Shown: positions 1 to 10,889, counted from the stretch's first letter. The stretch is 64,000 nt of DNA from Dipodascopsis uninucleata var. uninucleata (GCA_030568195.1 JAJLTO010000003.1:890501-954500), one strand, 5' to 3'. Numbers and translations are program-made. Notes: generated from the sequence alone by a model not told the origin.

Positions 1-374
1 ATAGTAGTTGCCACTAAATATTCCCGGAATGTAACCAGCTTCATTTCCATGATAGTAGTTCATCAGACCACTAGCAATGGTAGTACATGCGGACTTTATC
101 GAGTCTATAGTTCGAGAGATTAGTTTCTTTCATCATTCATCACGCTGTTTTCATACAGTTCAACAAATGAGCTCTCCAGCGAATACATCGGTAACGTCGA
201 GCCAAATGTCTTCACTAGTCGAAGAGAAATTCTGTTTCCATTATATTCCGACTTACCGTCGCTACTGATATCAAGAGTGATCCCACTCGCATAACAGAGA
301 TTGATACTGCCTATGATAGCGAGCACTAAGCTCATGAAGGCAAAGTCATTTGTCATTGTAACTATGTTTTTCAT
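1..374 (-). CDS. DFG5/DCW1-like: GH76 alpha-1,6-mannanase-like cell-wall protein (Dfg5/Dcw1 type), 5' part
   Basis: This is the 5' part of a two-or-more exon gene that continues off the left edge. Exon 1 (374-257) encodes an N-terminal hydrophobic signal peptide ending near YASG, then ITLDISSD. A GTAAGT donor at 256 and a CTATAG acceptor at 105 bound a 152-nt intron. Exon 2 (104-1) continues in frame as DDSIKSACTTIASGLM, then NYYHGNEAGYIPG. This is the characteristic start of the fungal Dfg5/Dcw1 family, where LD..DSIK is followed by the YYxGN and IPG motifs. Family members are GPI-anchored plasma-membrane enzymes thought to cross-link GPI-proteins to the cell wall. The catalytic Asp pair and GPI signal would lie outside the window. 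Family assignment is firm; the choice between DFG5 and DCW1 is not possible here. Confidence 0.88.
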
Positions 375-1079
375 AGATCAAGTACTTTAGATAATCTGAA
401 ACGGACTTTCTTCTCCTTAACTCACGATCACCAAGGCCAAATTTTTAGTCAAGTGCAACCGCTGTTAATGTCGATCGCGTGTCTGAAGCTTTAGAGGAGT
501 CGCTGCTACTTCTGCTACAGGATAAGTGTTGAATCAATAATAATATACAAAATTCCGGCTGAGGAACAGAAAAATATACTCGCTCTAAGTCATAAGAATA
601 ATGATATATTGAAAAAGCACCAGGAAAAAATGATATGGAAAGTGCTGTTTGTGGGTTCAAACTATGTGGCGTCGAGGAGAGGAAAGGGTTAATTGAGTTC
701 ATGAGGCAGTTAATTTATATAGTGGCTGAGCACTTCTAACAATAGCATACACTAGTATAAATTGGGAAGATGAATTTATGCCACGCGTCATGCGGCTCGC
801 AACTTGACTGTTTCTAGCGACTAAGCGACTAAAACAGAAGCTATTAGATGTCGCCGTGAGACCAGCTTGCATAGGGCACATCAGGTACGAGCAGCTTTTA
901 ATAGAAATATAGCAGAAATTGAGAAAAGCAAACTCTATCATAGCTCAATGAGCCAGGTACTGGCATATCTAGGACGAAGTTAGTTCTATTGCGGACAGAA
1001 GATGGGGTAACAGAGAACATTAAAAAGGGGGTTCAAACCGAAGTTCGTACGTGGTTGGCCGTCTATATGCAGGAACAAG
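375..1079. other. Spacer: DFG5-like promoter and DDHD lipase 3' flank
   Basis: About 700 bp between the start of the Dfg5-like gene and the end of the DDHD lipase gene. Two minus-strand frames (445-702, 699-941) are open but show no family resemblance or splice-supported extension. I see no gene here. Confidence 0.5.
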
Positions 1080-3590
1080 CTACTTTGTTCTAGCACGAAA
1101 CCAATCTAATGTATGTTCCCGTCCCATTTCGCGCGAGCATTCCGCTGCAACAAGATATGCGAATTCCTTAGATTCCCAATAGCTTGAGTGTGCGGTTAAT
1201 ATATGGATGTACTGGTTGTCAAGTGTGCCAGAGGGTTGTAGAATGTAGTCTAGCTGGCCGTTTTCGTTAAGCATGTGCATCCGTTTCTCGGATTGCGCCA
1301 AGTCGCGAGGGCTGGACGCAGAGTTTCTAGCAGATTCTTCGGATACCAAACTTGACCGCGTCGATCCTTCGTCAATATCGGACTCGTCTGACACCGACAG
1401 CATCCCTCTCTCGTCTTCATACACCCCGCGGCTTTTGAGCTTCTGGCGCTCCCTGTGAATAGCTTCCCCTGCCCTAAAGTTGGGTTTTACACGGCGTACT
1501 GCGTTGCCCGTGAAGATTAGTCCAGCATCACGCGCCGCGTCGCGCGCGGCCTTCGTAGACCGCTTGAAGGAGTCCGACGCACCTAGATGCAGTGGACGTT
1601 TATCCCAGAGCCGGTTTAGAATGGGACGATCTTTACTTCCAGGTAAACGAAGCACGGCCGTCTGCAAGCGGCCAGCGTACTCTGGGTCGACGCACGGATT
1701 CAGCCTGTAAGCTATAGGGTCTGAAGTGTGCGCAATATTGTAGATATTTTCTGCAGCCAAGCAGCCGTACACGCCGCCGTGGTCTATGCCGATATCGTCA
1801 TTCTCGTGCTCCTCGAGGTTCTCGCCCATTATGCGAGGAATTAGGTTTGCCGAGTTGAGCAACATAAAAAAACCTGCAGGACTCCCAACCAGAAACAAAT
1901 TGCGCACTTTAAATTCGAAATAAATGTTGTCGCTCTCAGAAACGTTGCTGGGTTGAGTAAAAAGAGGAGGTGGCACAGTAGGCTGCCGAGAGAGAATGTC
2001 TACAGAGATGAGTGATCCCAAAGAATGGCCAACGACGGACACTTTGCCAGACCATCCTGGATTGTTTCGCATCCATAAACGATAAATTCTATTAGCTTCT
2101 GCGGCTACAGCTTTAATAACGCGGGGCCTGTGCTTCGATAAATAGAATGGAATGTCCAATAGCACATCTGAAATTAAATTCCTAACTGTTGAAATTGTGG
2201 CAGGTGTGATATCACTCAGATTATACGGCGGCCCTGTAGACTCGTCTTCTGATCCAGAGCGGTGATGCCACTTCGAACCCTTATGGCGCTCAGGTGGAGC
2301 ACCATTCATGTATTCAAAAGAAATGTTGCGTCGCCAGTTAATAGGAAGTACTGCTGGTGGGGCTGCAGTGAGATGGCTGAAATGAGCAGAATGATGCTTG
2401 GCCATCAGAACTCTGAACGTGTTAATGGCGTACGTGAAGTCGAATGTTTCAACGCGTTCCGTCAATTTCTGACCAATGCCATGAACAACCAAGACTAAAT
2501 GATTGACTTGCATGGGCTGTGCTGGAGGAATTGCCATTTTCCGGTATTCTGCTGCCTTCTTCCAAGCATCCCAGTTGAACCCTCTACGGACATGCACAGA
2601 TTTATATGGAGAGCGCTCACGAAGGAGCCTATCGACTGACTTATTTATCATTCGGTTTGCCAATGGGCTGATTATACTAGAAATGAGTGCTGCGTCGCAG
2701 ATAATATTGTTTGCTACAGAGATTCCCACGTCGTAATCAATAATTATCTCTCGTTCTAAACGCCGTATGTCACGTTCTGCTTCTATAGCATCTTCCACGT
2801 TGTCGTATTTCACTTTTGTTGGCCAGAAAATGACGCTTGACGACGATGATATAGAAACAGAGAGTTTCTTGTTAGCTAGAGGCCTTACTTTTTTCACACT
2901 CTCAAGCTCGGCTTTGTATGCGGATGACCAAGGCCTATTTGAGAGAAAAGCGCGTTCTAGACCCTCGACGATTTTCAGGTCGGTCATGGGAGTCGTAGGA
3001 CACGGGAATTGGCGATCGTTAGATCCTTGCATAAACCAAGTAGCTCTAATGACGTGAGCAGTGTCGTGCATTGGATGCCAGTATACAGGTACGAGCTTTG
3101 CCGTAACTTGTCCCAATAGATGGCGAGGATCATCTTTATCAGGTTTGCTGCGAGGTCTGCTGAATTGAACCGAATATAATCTAGATGCGCCAACTATAAT
3201 CGATATTGATTTTGATTCTAAGTCATCGCTCTTTCCTTCTTTCTTCTTGTCATTCCCTTTCTTATCGTGCTTGTCCTTATGACCTTCTTTCTTCTTTGTC
3301 GAACCGACACTACTATTCTCTTCGTCGGTATCAACAGGTGTGAGCTTATATAAATCCTTCTTGCTAGTCTCAGCACCCCAAAGATTCTTTACTAAAGATT
3401 TTTCTTTGGGTAAATATATTGCCCTCCAAGCTTCTTCGAGTCTTTTGTTATCTGCCGGAGCAAACGGATGCCATTTAGTGACATGCTCTATAGGGATCGT
3501 AGATGCCGCGGGTGTAGAAGGAGGAGGAAGTGGCGCCGTCGGATCATCCAGAGGAGCATTAGCATTATGGAAAAACCAAGCTATAGTCAT
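1080..3590 (-). CDS. DDL1-like: DDHD-domain phospholipase A1 (PA-PLA1 / Ddl1 family)
   Basis: A single-exon 836-aa protein. The lipase core has LVVHGIGQ (about 367-374) and the nucleophile elbow GHSLGS (Ser at about 523). It is followed by a DDHD domain (about 560-825) with the family motif NIAHTSDPIAYRLNP near 617-632 and a C-terminal LTAHSSYWES containing the DDHD histidine. A Lys-rich low-complexity stretch lies at about 99-125, and an acidic/Ser-rich insert precedes the last DDHD block. The family hydrolyses phosphatidic acid and other phospholipids; yeast Ddl1 is a mitochondrial cardiolipin/PE phospholipase, and mammalian DDHD1/2 and Sec23ip are relatives. Only the DDHD half and the GxSxG elbow support the call; substrate and location are inferred. 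The N-terminus (TIAWFFHNANAP) lacks an obvious cleavable presequence. The start ATG lies 515 bp from the next gene. Confidence 0.88.
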   Translation of the reverse strand: MTIAWFFHNANAPLDDPTAPLPPPSTPAASTIPIEHVTKWHPFAPADNKRLEEAWRAIYLPKEKSLVKNLWGAETSKKDLYKLTPVDTDEENSSVGSTKKKEGHKDKHDKKGNDKKKEGKSDDLESKSISIIVGASRLYSVQFSRPRSKPDKDDPRHLLGQVTAKLVPVYWHPMHDTAHVIRATWFMQGSNDRQFPCPTTPMTDLKIVEGLERAFLSNRPWSSAYKAELESVKKVRPLANKKLSVSISSSSSVIFWPTKVKYDNVEDAIEAERDIRRLEREIIIDYDVGISVANNIICDAALISSIISPLANRMINKSVDRLLRERSPYKSVHVRRGFNWDAWKKAAEYRKMAIPPAQPMQVNHLVLVVHGIGQKLTERVETFDFTYAINTFRVLMAKHHSAHFSHLTAAPPAVLPINWRRNISFEYMNGAPPERHKGSKWHHRSGSEDESTGPPYNLSDITPATISTVRNLISDVLLDIPFYLSKHRPRVIKAVAAEANRIYRLWMRNNPGWSGKVSVVGHSLGSLISVDILSRQPTVPPPLFTQPSNVSESDNIYFEFKVRNLFLVGSPAGFFMLLNSANLIPRIMGENLEEHENDDIGIDHGGVYGCLAAENIYNIAHTSDPIAYRLNPCVDPEYAGRLQTAVLRLPGSKDRPILNRLWDKRPLHLGASDSFKRSTKAARDAARDAGLIFTGNAVRRVKPNFRAGEAIHRERQKLKSRGVYEDERGMLSVSDESDIDEGSTRSSLVSEESARNSASSPRDLAQSEKRMHMLNENGQLDYILQPSGTLDNQYIHILTAHSSYWESKEFAYLVAAECSREMGREHTLDWFRARTK

Positions 3591-4103
3591 CGCGGAACTC
3601 TAGCACAGCAGCTTTTTCCACATCTGCCTCTGCTTTCCACTGTCTCGAAAAAAAATAGAGATAGAGCAACAAGGAGAGAGCACAAAAGGGATGCTCTAAT
3701 CAATAAGAGAGGGGCGCGCGCTGCTCCGATTCACACATGGCTTGCTATGCCAGAATCATGAATCTTGTGCCTGTTAGACGGGACTCACGTGGGTTTAGGG
3801 TGCATCTTGACAACTACATAATAACTAAAAAAATATAGCACTTAATGTACACCGGAAGGCATCGCTTCACAATGGGCATAAATAATTTTACTGGTACACC
3901 ATGTCAGTAGTATACATTACTTTCGTCACATTTAACATTTTATTTCGAGTCAACTACACAGCTTCTAAAACTGCCATTTCAAGATCCCAGTTCGAGCTAT
4001 CATAGCCGTTGCTCCCACTCAGTATGTGATAACCACATTAAATTTACTCGACTATCAAAACAGACAAAATAAGAAATCTTATGAAAAACCATAAACTACG
4101 CCC
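3591..4103. other. Spacer: DDHD lipase promoter / ACL2 3' flank
   Basis: About 510 bp upstream of the lipase gene and downstream of ACL2. It contains a bHLH-type CACGTG at 3786-3791, about 200 bp before the lipase ATG. No coding sequence recognised. Confidence 0.5.
3786..3791. promoter_or_regulatory. CACGTG E-box in the lipase promoter
   Basis: A TCACGTGG-type core lies about 195 bp upstream of the DDHD lipase start. It is one of several CACGTG elements in promoters of this window. The cognate factor (Cbf1, Pho4 or another bHLH) cannot be told from sequence. Confidence 0.35.
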
Positions 4104-5588
4104 TTACATAACACTGACAGCTCCAGATCCAGTAGCACCAAAAGGCTTAATTCCCTCAGGACGCTTGTTCAACAAGCCAAGTGGGACAATTCCAGAAACA
4201 TGCATATCAGGACCATAAACCTCCATCGGCAAGTTAAGTTCCTCGCTGGAGTTCTTAATTAAGCGCAAACCTTCCTGCCAATTTGGCCCTCCACGACGCA
4301 CAAAAATGCGCACAGCGTGTCGGTGAAGTTTCTCATTATACTGCTTGAAGGCTCGGATGATACCCTTAAAAGTGGATCCGACTTGAGTAAAGTTGGCAAT
4401 ACCACCTCCGATGAACAAAACCTTTCCACCATCGACAGGAGCTCCCCGGGTCATCAAATCCAGGACAGTCTTAGCATATTCATATGTCTGAGTCTCGGTA
4501 GGAGCACCAGAGTATTCACCATAGTTAGCAATATCAGAAGCAAAACCTGACGCAGCAATAGCATCAGTGTACACAACAGAAGCACCACCACCGGCAACAA
4601 GTGTCCAGACGCGGCCCTCGGCATTCAGAACAGTCAACTTCAGCGAAGCACCAGTCTTCGCATCAAGCTCGGCAATATATGCCTCCTCCGAGGAAAGCTC
4701 CCGACCGAAAGGAGCTGGGAAAACCATTGGTGGACCAGCATCAATATGAGTAACACCAGCATTAGCATCAACGGCCATACCAAGATTCTTTGGAGCACGA
4801 GCAACAGCCCACTTGGAACCGCACTCGAACTCAGCGGTTTGATCGAGCTTAGCAGCGAGATCCAGGTACTGAACATCAACACCTGAAGCGGTTTGCATAA
4901 CAACCAACGGGTTGATTTCGAGATAAGTGAATTGGCAGTCAACATAGACGGCATATAGACGGTTGATAAAATCAACTAAAGTAGCATGCTGAGCCTCAGG
5001 GATGTTGACCAGTAGAGTCTCAGCGATGGTCTTGTTAGATGGGTAAGCATGCTCCAAGTCAACGGGAATTAAAAGCTTGGAAGCTTTAGCATCAACGTCA
5101 CCAACATCAACACCTCCTTCGTTACAGAACAGAATCCAGTCTCCCTCACGGACAGAATTAATATTGATGTAATACTCGGTTTCCTGTGGGTGGGGAACGA
5201 ATGGCTCAACCAAGAACGTTCTCAAAACACCAGTAACACTCTCTACCTTAAGAGGCTTAGCAGCTCTCTCAGCAATCCAGGCCCTTGCCTCCTCCCAGGT
5301 AACATTCAAAGCCAAAAGACCAGCTTTTCCACGACGCTTGATCAATTGATCTGGCTTAGCGACCAACTTCATACCAGATTCAGTCAGCCATGGGAAAGTC
5401 TTCTCAGCTGTGTCCAGCACAGCATTGACAGCCTCAGGAGCACTGTCAGGGAAGGTCATCTGAGCCAATTTAGGAACACCACCCTTAAACTCAGTCGAAG
5501 CCGGCTCCTTGGAGAGAAGAGGGGACCTAGGTAGGAAATAGGAAAGGATGGCCTTTCCATCTGCTTCGTGAATTGCCTTCGCTGACAT
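4104..5588 (-). CDS. ACL2: ATP-citrate synthase subunit 2 (ATP-grasp / citrate-binding subunit)
   Basis: A single-exon 494-aa protein, about the usual length of the fungal N-terminal-type subunit. It covers the ATP-grasp fold (N-terminal about 250 aa, with YLEINPLVVM typical of succinyl-CoA-synthetase-beta-like grasp domains). The citrate-binding Rossmann part follows, with VAGGGASVVYTDAI at about 330 and GGGIANFTQVGSTFKG at about 395. It ends soon after VSGIVPLG. With Acl1 it forms cytosolic ATP-citrate lyase, which turns citrate, ATP and CoA into acetyl-CoA, oxaloacetate, ADP and phosphate, supplying lipid synthesis and acetylation. The partner gene ACL1 lies head-to-head 2.4 kb away, the arrangement known from filamentous ascomycetes. 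The ATG at 5588 starts MSAKAIHEADGKAIL, as in homologues. Confidence 0.97.
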   Translation of the reverse strand: MSAKAIHEADGKAILSYFLPRSPLLSKEPASTEFKGGVPKLAQMTFPDSAPEAVNAVLDTAEKTFPWLTESGMKLVAKPDQLIKRRGKAGLLALNVTWEEARAWIAERAAKPLKVESVTGVLRTFLVEPFVPHPQETEYYININSVREGDWILFCNEGGVDVGDVDAKASKLLIPVDLEHAYPSNKTIAETLLVNIPEAQHATLVDFINRLYAVYVDCQFTYLEINPLVVMQTASGVDVQYLDLAAKLDQTAEFECGSKWAVARAPKNLGMAVDANAGVTHIDAGPPMVFPAPFGRELSSEEAYIAELDAKTGASLKLTVLNAEGRVWTLVAGGGASVVYTDAIAASGFASDIANYGEYSGAPTETQTYEYAKTVLDLMTRGAPVDGGKVLFIGGGIANFTQVGSTFKGIIRAFKQYNEKLHRHAVRIFVRRGGPNWQEGLRLIKNSSEELNLPMEVYGPDMHVSGIVPLGLLNKRPEGIKPFGATGSGAVSVM

Positions 5589-8009
5589 TCTGACTATTTC
5601 GAGATAACTATTGTAGGAGTTCCGATCGTAATTATTCCAACTAAGGAGAGGCTGCTGTTATACGGAAAATTTTAATATCCTAATATAACTAACTAACAAT
5701 GTTAGATAAAAAATAGAAAATAACAATATTGTATAGCACGCGAGCAAGAGTAGTGCACGATATCAATGAAAAAAAATATAATATTCGCCCAGGTACAAAA
5801 ACCCCAATCCCTTTTTGGACTAAGAAATGTTCGCCTCGGTCAATAATCCGCCGTCTATAAGCAATTTGGTCACAGTAGGAATGCAATTATAGCAGGCAGA
5901 AACCAAACCTACGACCGTTACTTTATCTCAATGTTCATTAAGCGTCAAGGCTAGCCTGCCTCGACGGACAAGCGCAGCTGTAGGCTGTACGATCACCTCG
6001 CACACCCAACAAACATGACAGAACAAAATGTGATCGCTGCATACCGCGCAGCCAGCGAACATTCGAGCGCAGCAGAGATTTAAAAGCCTACGAAAGAGGA
6101 CACTGCAGCCCTCACGGCCACAAACGACAAATATGCTTACCTGTATAGCGTGTGAAGTTGCGGAGAATTGAAACGCAGTAGCAATTCCTAGCGAGTTGAG
6201 CTACCCTCTTTACCAGTATTCTAAGAAAAATATGTTTGCTTTTAGTGTGCAAACAAGGTAGACTATCTGTAGTTATAAAGGTTCAAAAGAGATCGATGAG
6301 AAGGTAAGTGAGAAGGAAGAAGAAGGAAAGAAAAAAAAATCAAACAGGAAAATGGAAGTTCCCTAGCAAGGTCAAGTTATATAAACATGTACAGCAAAAG
6401 TGTTGAATAATACTTTAATACGTGTATTTACTTGTACGGACTTCCGTAATGGTGTCGACGCCATCCCGTCCTAAGCACAAAGCACAAGGCTGCATATGCC
6501 GTATATGTGTATAAGGCGACTCATCTGGCAGAAGCCTGCGGCAGCTTTAAAAAAAAAAGTTTTCCTCCGTGAGGGGTGTTGCACGAGCTTTGCTCGGTGC
6601 GAAGTGGCACTACATAAAATTAAGTTTGTTTTATGAGGTGTGATACATTTTGTTACTCGTGCAACGCCCGCACGCAGCGTCCAGTATGTTATTTACCGCC
6701 TGGATGTGCTACGCGTTACGCATACACAGGTTTCAACAGATTTCGACAGGCACGTAAATTTCGATTACGGTGAAGTACATTTCAGCACGAGCGTTCCCCA
6801 GTAAAATTTATTGTTGGTAGCTGCCCCATGTTTACTTTTATGGATATGTATTTTTCCTGTTGTACATTTCCAAACGTATCTGTGGGCATGCGAACGCTTG
6901 TACATTTTCATATTTACGCGTCGTGATTCTAACTTCCTCATACTAAAATTAGTGGCAATTACTTATACCGTAATAGATTTGCCCACATTGCTGTTACGGC
7001 TAAAAATTATGTAGCTACGATCCCTACGCATAATGTGAGAGTAGAAAGTGTAGTTGTAATGGTCGGCTGTTTGGTCTGCTGCATTTCTTGATTTGGTCGA
7101 TCCATGAGCTTGTGGCCCAAGCGGCCTGTACCAGGCCGTACACTGAGGTACGCTACAATTCCAGTATTGTGATTACTGTAGTACTTGCGATTACTGTGAC
7201 GACTGTGTTTACTGGACCAGAACCTAATGATGATAGTAGCAGGAGTAGTGGCCAAGCAGCAACAGCAGCAATAATAATATTATTATCACTATTGTCTAAA
7301 CAAGTAAATAATTATATTTACTTATTCTGCCGGATCATGAGGTAAAATTCAATTTTATACGTTTTGGTTTACATTTCATCCCCCCCATTCATCCCAATTT
7401 ATATGTACCGAACAAAGTTGTGCATGCAAAGGCCATTTCTATCATTTATATTTAATTGCTTTTGCATCCCGATCATTCGGTTTACTTAAATTTTTTTTTT
7501 CTCCCTCTCTCCCTTCTTCTACATTTACTTCCTTTTCTTTCAATTCTGCTACTAGATATCTGCCATCGATATCCGAATATTCTTGTATATTCTTTATAGT
7601 GCAGAACTTAGATCACTGTGTGAAAACGAAAATAAACTAGCCAAATAATTTTTTTGACTATATCGTTTTCGTACCCACTTGCTGCAGTGTTACTTCTATC
7701 ACGCAGGCTCTGATATTTCTATTGATTAGAAATAATATCTCAGCTTAAACCTTTTAGACACCTTTTTCTGCTACAGCAGTGTTCATAGCCTTCTTGTAAC
7801 AACGACCCCTCAATTGACTTGAGTGCTGTTTTGTTGTGTTGCAAAAGCTTGCAGAAAATAATACAATACATAATCACTAATACAGGCAGCTCGACTGGTT
7901 TCAGCTGATCGTTCAAATTTTGAAAGGATTTGCGCTACATAGCTATTCGCACTCCTGGTACACCTCTATACGTTTATAGACACTATCCTGAATATCTACA
8001 CACTCCAAA
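5589..8009. other. 2.4 kb divergent spacer between ACL2 and ACL1
   Basis: The shared upstream region of both ATP-citrate lyase genes. No ORF here resembles a known protein. By eye 5940-6130 is GC-richer than its surroundings, as is 6560-6690, which holds an inverted repeat. The part next to ACL1 (about 7480-7560) is a long pyrimidine-rich tract, typical of a strong fungal core promoter or 5' leader. An untranslated-leader intron is possible but not demonstrable. Confidence 0.6.
6575..6668. repeat. Inverted repeat with nested hairpin in the ACL spacer
   Basis: The arm GTTGCACGAG (6578-6587) is exactly complementary to CTCGTGCAAC (6656-6665), and the arms extend to about 13 nt with one wobble. 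The left arm also forms its own small hairpin, GCACGAG against CTCGGTGC (6581-6600). Function unknown; it could be a binding platform or a decayed repeat. Confidence 0.4.
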
Positions 8010-9935
8010 ATGGCACAGACAGAAATTCAGACGGCTGGCTCCGACAAGGCTAGACCTCCTACTCCTCCAAGAGCTCCATATGAGCTATTCCACAAGGGCA
8101 CCAGAGCATTCGTCTATGGTTTGCAGACCCGCGCATGCCAGGGTATGCTTGACTTCGACTACATTTGCCGTCGCGAGGTGCCTTCCGTTGCTGGTATCAT
8201 CTATCCATTCGGAAGCCAGTCTTCCATGAAGCTGTACTGGGGAACTAAGGAGACGCTTGTACCTGTCTATCAATCAGTTGCTAAGGCCATGGAGAGCCAT
8301 CCAGAAGTTGACGTAGTTGTGAACTTTGCTTCCTCACGATCCGTGTACGGCTCTACTATGGAGCTCATGGATTTCCCTCAGATTCGTACTATTGCTATTA
8401 TTGCAGAGGGTGTTCCAGAACGTCGCGCGCGTGAAATTCTTCACCGTGCTCAGACTGCTGGTGTCACTATTATTGGCCCCGCCACTGTTGGTGGTATCAA
8501 GCCTGGATGCTTCAAGATCGGTAACACTGGTGGTATGATGGATAACATTGTTTCTTCTAAGCTCTACCGACCAGGTTCTGTTGGTTATGTTTCTAAATCT
8601 GGTGGTATGTCCAACGAGTTGAACAACATTATTTCCCAGGTTACTGATGGCGTGTACGAGGGTATTGCTATTGGTGGTGATCGTTACCCTGGTACCACTT
8701 TCATTGACCATTTACTCCGATACGAAGCTGACCCCGAGTGTAAGATTCTTGTCTTACTCGGTGAGGTTGGTGGTGTTGAGGAGTATCGAGTCATTGAGGC
8801 AGTTAAGGCTGGACGTATCACCAAGCCAATTGTTGCTTGGGCTATTGGAACCTGTGCCTCTATGTTCAAGACAGAAGTTCAATTTGGTCATGCTGGCTCA
8901 TTTGCTAACTCTGCACTTGAGACTGCCACCGCTAAGAATGCTGCTATGAAAGCTGCTGGATTCTATGTGCCGGACACATTTGAAGATTTTCCAGAAGCTC
9001 TTTCTGCCGTTTATCAGAAACTTGTCAAGGAGGGTGTTGTCGTTCCACAACCGGAACCAGAGCCACCAAAGATCCCAATTGACTATTCCTGGGCCCAAGA
9101 GCTTGGTTTGATCCGTAAGCCAGCTGCCTTCATTTCTACGATCTCGGACGACCGTGGACAAGAGCTTTCGTATGCTGGACTTCCTATTACCGAAGTTTTC
9201 TCCCAGGACATTGGCATTGGTGGTGTTATGTCTCTATTGTGGTTTCGTAGGAGACTACCCGCTTACGCCACTAAGTTTTTAGAAATGGTTGTTATGCTTA
9301 CAGCAGATCATGGTCCAGCTGTGTCTGGTGCCATGAATACTATCGTTACTACTAGAGCTGGTAAGGACTTGATTTCCTCTCTCGTTGCTGGTCTTTTAAC
9401 TATTGGTAGCCGATTCGGTGGCGCTTTGGATGATGCTGCTGCTGAGTTCAGCCGTGCCTATGACTCTGGATTATCTCCTCGAGAGTTTGTTGACTCTATG
9501 CGTAGAGCCAACAAATTGATTCCAGGTATTGGCCATAAGGTTAAGTCACGTAACAACCCAGATATGCGAGTCGTTCTTGTGAAGGAGTTCGTCAGAAAGA
9601 ATTTCTCTTGCACCAATCTACTTGATTACGCTCTTGCTGTTGAGTCTGTTACCACCTCAAAGAAAGACAACTTGATTTTGAACGTTGATGGATGCATTGC
9701 CGTCTGTTTTGTTGATCTCTTGAGAAACTCTGGACACTTTACGCCAAGTGAGGCCTCTGACTTGTTGAAGAATGGTGTTTTGAATGGTCTTTTCGTTCTT
9801 GGACGATCTATTGGATTTATTGGTCATCATCTTGATCAGAAGCGTCTCAAGTCTGGTTTGTATCGTCACCCATGGGACGATATTACTTATATCCTTCCGA
9901 AGCGTGAAGATGTTGCAACCGCACCAACCATCTAA
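8010..9935 (+). CDS. ACL1: ATP-citrate synthase subunit 1 (CoA-ligase / citrate-synthase-like subunit)
   Basis: A single-exon 641-aa protein of family-typical length and very high similarity to filamentous-fungal Acl1. The N-terminal CoA-binding/ligase half has [17 protein letters not shown] and [15 protein letters not shown]. The phosphohistidine motif QFGHAGSF puts the autophosphorylated His at about 294. The citrate-synthase-like C-terminal half has [27 protein letters not shown] and [14 protein letters not shown]. The C-terminus [13 protein letters not shown] is conserved. It forms the ATP-citrate lyase holoenzyme with Acl2. The context CAAAATGG at the start is strong. The protein extends only a few residues past the conserved end, without a long tail. 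Confidence 0.98.
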   Translation: MAQTEIQTAGSDKARPPTPPRAPYELFHKGTRAFVYGLQTRACQGMLDFDYICRREVPSVAGIIYPFGSQSSMKLYWGTKETLVPVYQSVAKAMESHPEVDVVVNFASSRSVYGSTMELMDFPQIRTIAIIAEGVPERRAREILHRAQTAGVTIIGPATVGGIKPGCFKIGNTGGMMDNIVSSKLYRPGSVGYVSKSGGMSNELNNIISQVTDGVYEGIAIGGDRYPGTTFIDHLLRYEADPECKILVLLGEVGGVEEYRVIEAVKAGRITKPIVAWAIGTCASMFKTEVQFGHAGSFANSALETATAKNAAMKAAGFYVPDTFEDFPEALSAVYQKLVKEGVVVPQPEPEPPKIPIDYSWAQELGLIRKPAAFISTISDDRGQELSYAGLPITEVFSQDIGIGGVMSLLWFRRRLPAYATKFLEMVVMLTADHGPAVSGAMNTIVTTRAGKDLISSLVAGLLTIGSRFGGALDDAAAEFSRAYDSGLSPREFVDSMRRANKLIPGIGHKVKSRNNPDMRVVLVKEFVRKNFSCTNLLDYALAVESVTTSKKDNLILNVDGCIAVCFVDLLRNSGHFTPSEASDLLKNGVLNGLFVLGRSIGFIGHHLDQKRLKSGLYRHPWDDITYILPKREDVATAPTI

Positions 9936-10155
9936 GTTTTTAATTATTTATTTATTTCGTTGTTATGATTGAGAATCTATAATAAATAAATAGATGTATA
10001 AATTCGTAAATTCATTCATATATACCATTTTAATTTTAGATGAGCCGTATATCAGGCTAATTCATTTAATGCCCTTAAAGGCCTTTTAAAGTAGGTAAAA
10101 CATATGTATGGCATAATGTTGTTTATTATTAATGAATGAATAATGTTATCATGAC

Positions 10156-10162
10156 TGAGTCA
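10156..10162. promoter_or_regulatory. TGAGTCA (Gcn4/AP-1-type) site
   Basis: A TGACTGAGTCA stretch contains the canonical TGAGTCA core about 730 bp upstream of the vacuolar amino-acid transporter ATG. General amino-acid control (Gcn4/CPC1) is a plausible reader, but the distance is large. Confidence 0.3.
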
Positions 10163-10251
10163 CGAATTTAGAATCAGCTTTTTTGATGACTTACAAATAG
10201 CTAGTCAAAGACTCTTGATTTGCTGCATTTTAGTCACAGTCAACAGTTGTT

Positions 10252-10428
10252 TTATCTTATCTTAGTTTGACTCTGCTAAGGCTACAGCAATTTAAGTAGA
10301 GTAAGCCCTTCAAATTATTAGACTCAAAAGGTCAAATTTATCGATTGTTTAGGAAATAATAAGATAATTTTTAGTTCTGCGGAGCTAAGAAGGCACTGAA
10401 AGCCTATTATGGGCTCGATAAGATAAGG
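10252..10428. promoter_or_regulatory. Cluster of GATAAG sites upstream of the vacuolar amino-acid transporter
   Basis: There is a double GATAAG on the minus strand (10252-10265, read TTATCTTATCTTAG on plus). A single AAGATAA follows near 10361-10367, then a second double site CGATAAGATAAGG at 10416-10428. Tandem GATAAG pairs are the classic target of nitrogen-regulated GATA factors (Gln3/Gat1, AreA). They lie 460-640 bp before the transporter ATG, which fits nitrogen-catabolite control. Confidence 0.5.
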
Positions 10429-10889
10429 TGGCTCAATACATGTTTGTTTAATCATGACTATATTAAATATTGAATGAATGTGAAAGCTATAAAATATCAA
10501 ACTAGAGGCGTTCGACTACGTAGTCTCCGAAAAGTGTAAAAAAGAATGCAGAGTATATCTTGACTTGGCTCTCTGCTCAGATATCTAACAGTAAATTGTA
10601 ATTGTAGCTTGAGAAGTGAAAAAAGATTTTCTTTCTTCGATTCCTCAACGTCTCGATATTTCAATTACTATACTTAACAAGTACCCGCTGTCTTGTCTTC
10701 CTATAAGCTGGCGGCAGTTGATTAGTTGAGGTCGATTCTAGTTGCCAAAGCGATTCAACACATACAGAATTGAGACTAAACTCTTCGCGTAAGTACATTC
10801 GCTTTCGCGGTGCTTCTGATAGGTTTGACTGACTCACAGATCTTAATTCACCATAGATATAATTATACATATCGGCATAGTAATTCAAA

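Larger units (their letters stand above)
9936..10889. other. Spacer: ACL1 3' flank and amino-acid transporter promoter
   Basis: About 950 bp, AT-rich. It holds a TGAGTCA site and a cluster of GATAAG sites, listed separately. An antisense frame at 10661-11110 overlaps the transporter start and looks like a shadow. Confidence 0.5.

Noticed and set aside
6120-6200. tRNA-like fragments (D-arm-like GTAGCTCAACTCG and a TTCAATTC T-loop on the minus strand)
   Set aside because: The two parts are too close together and no acceptor stem can be formed.
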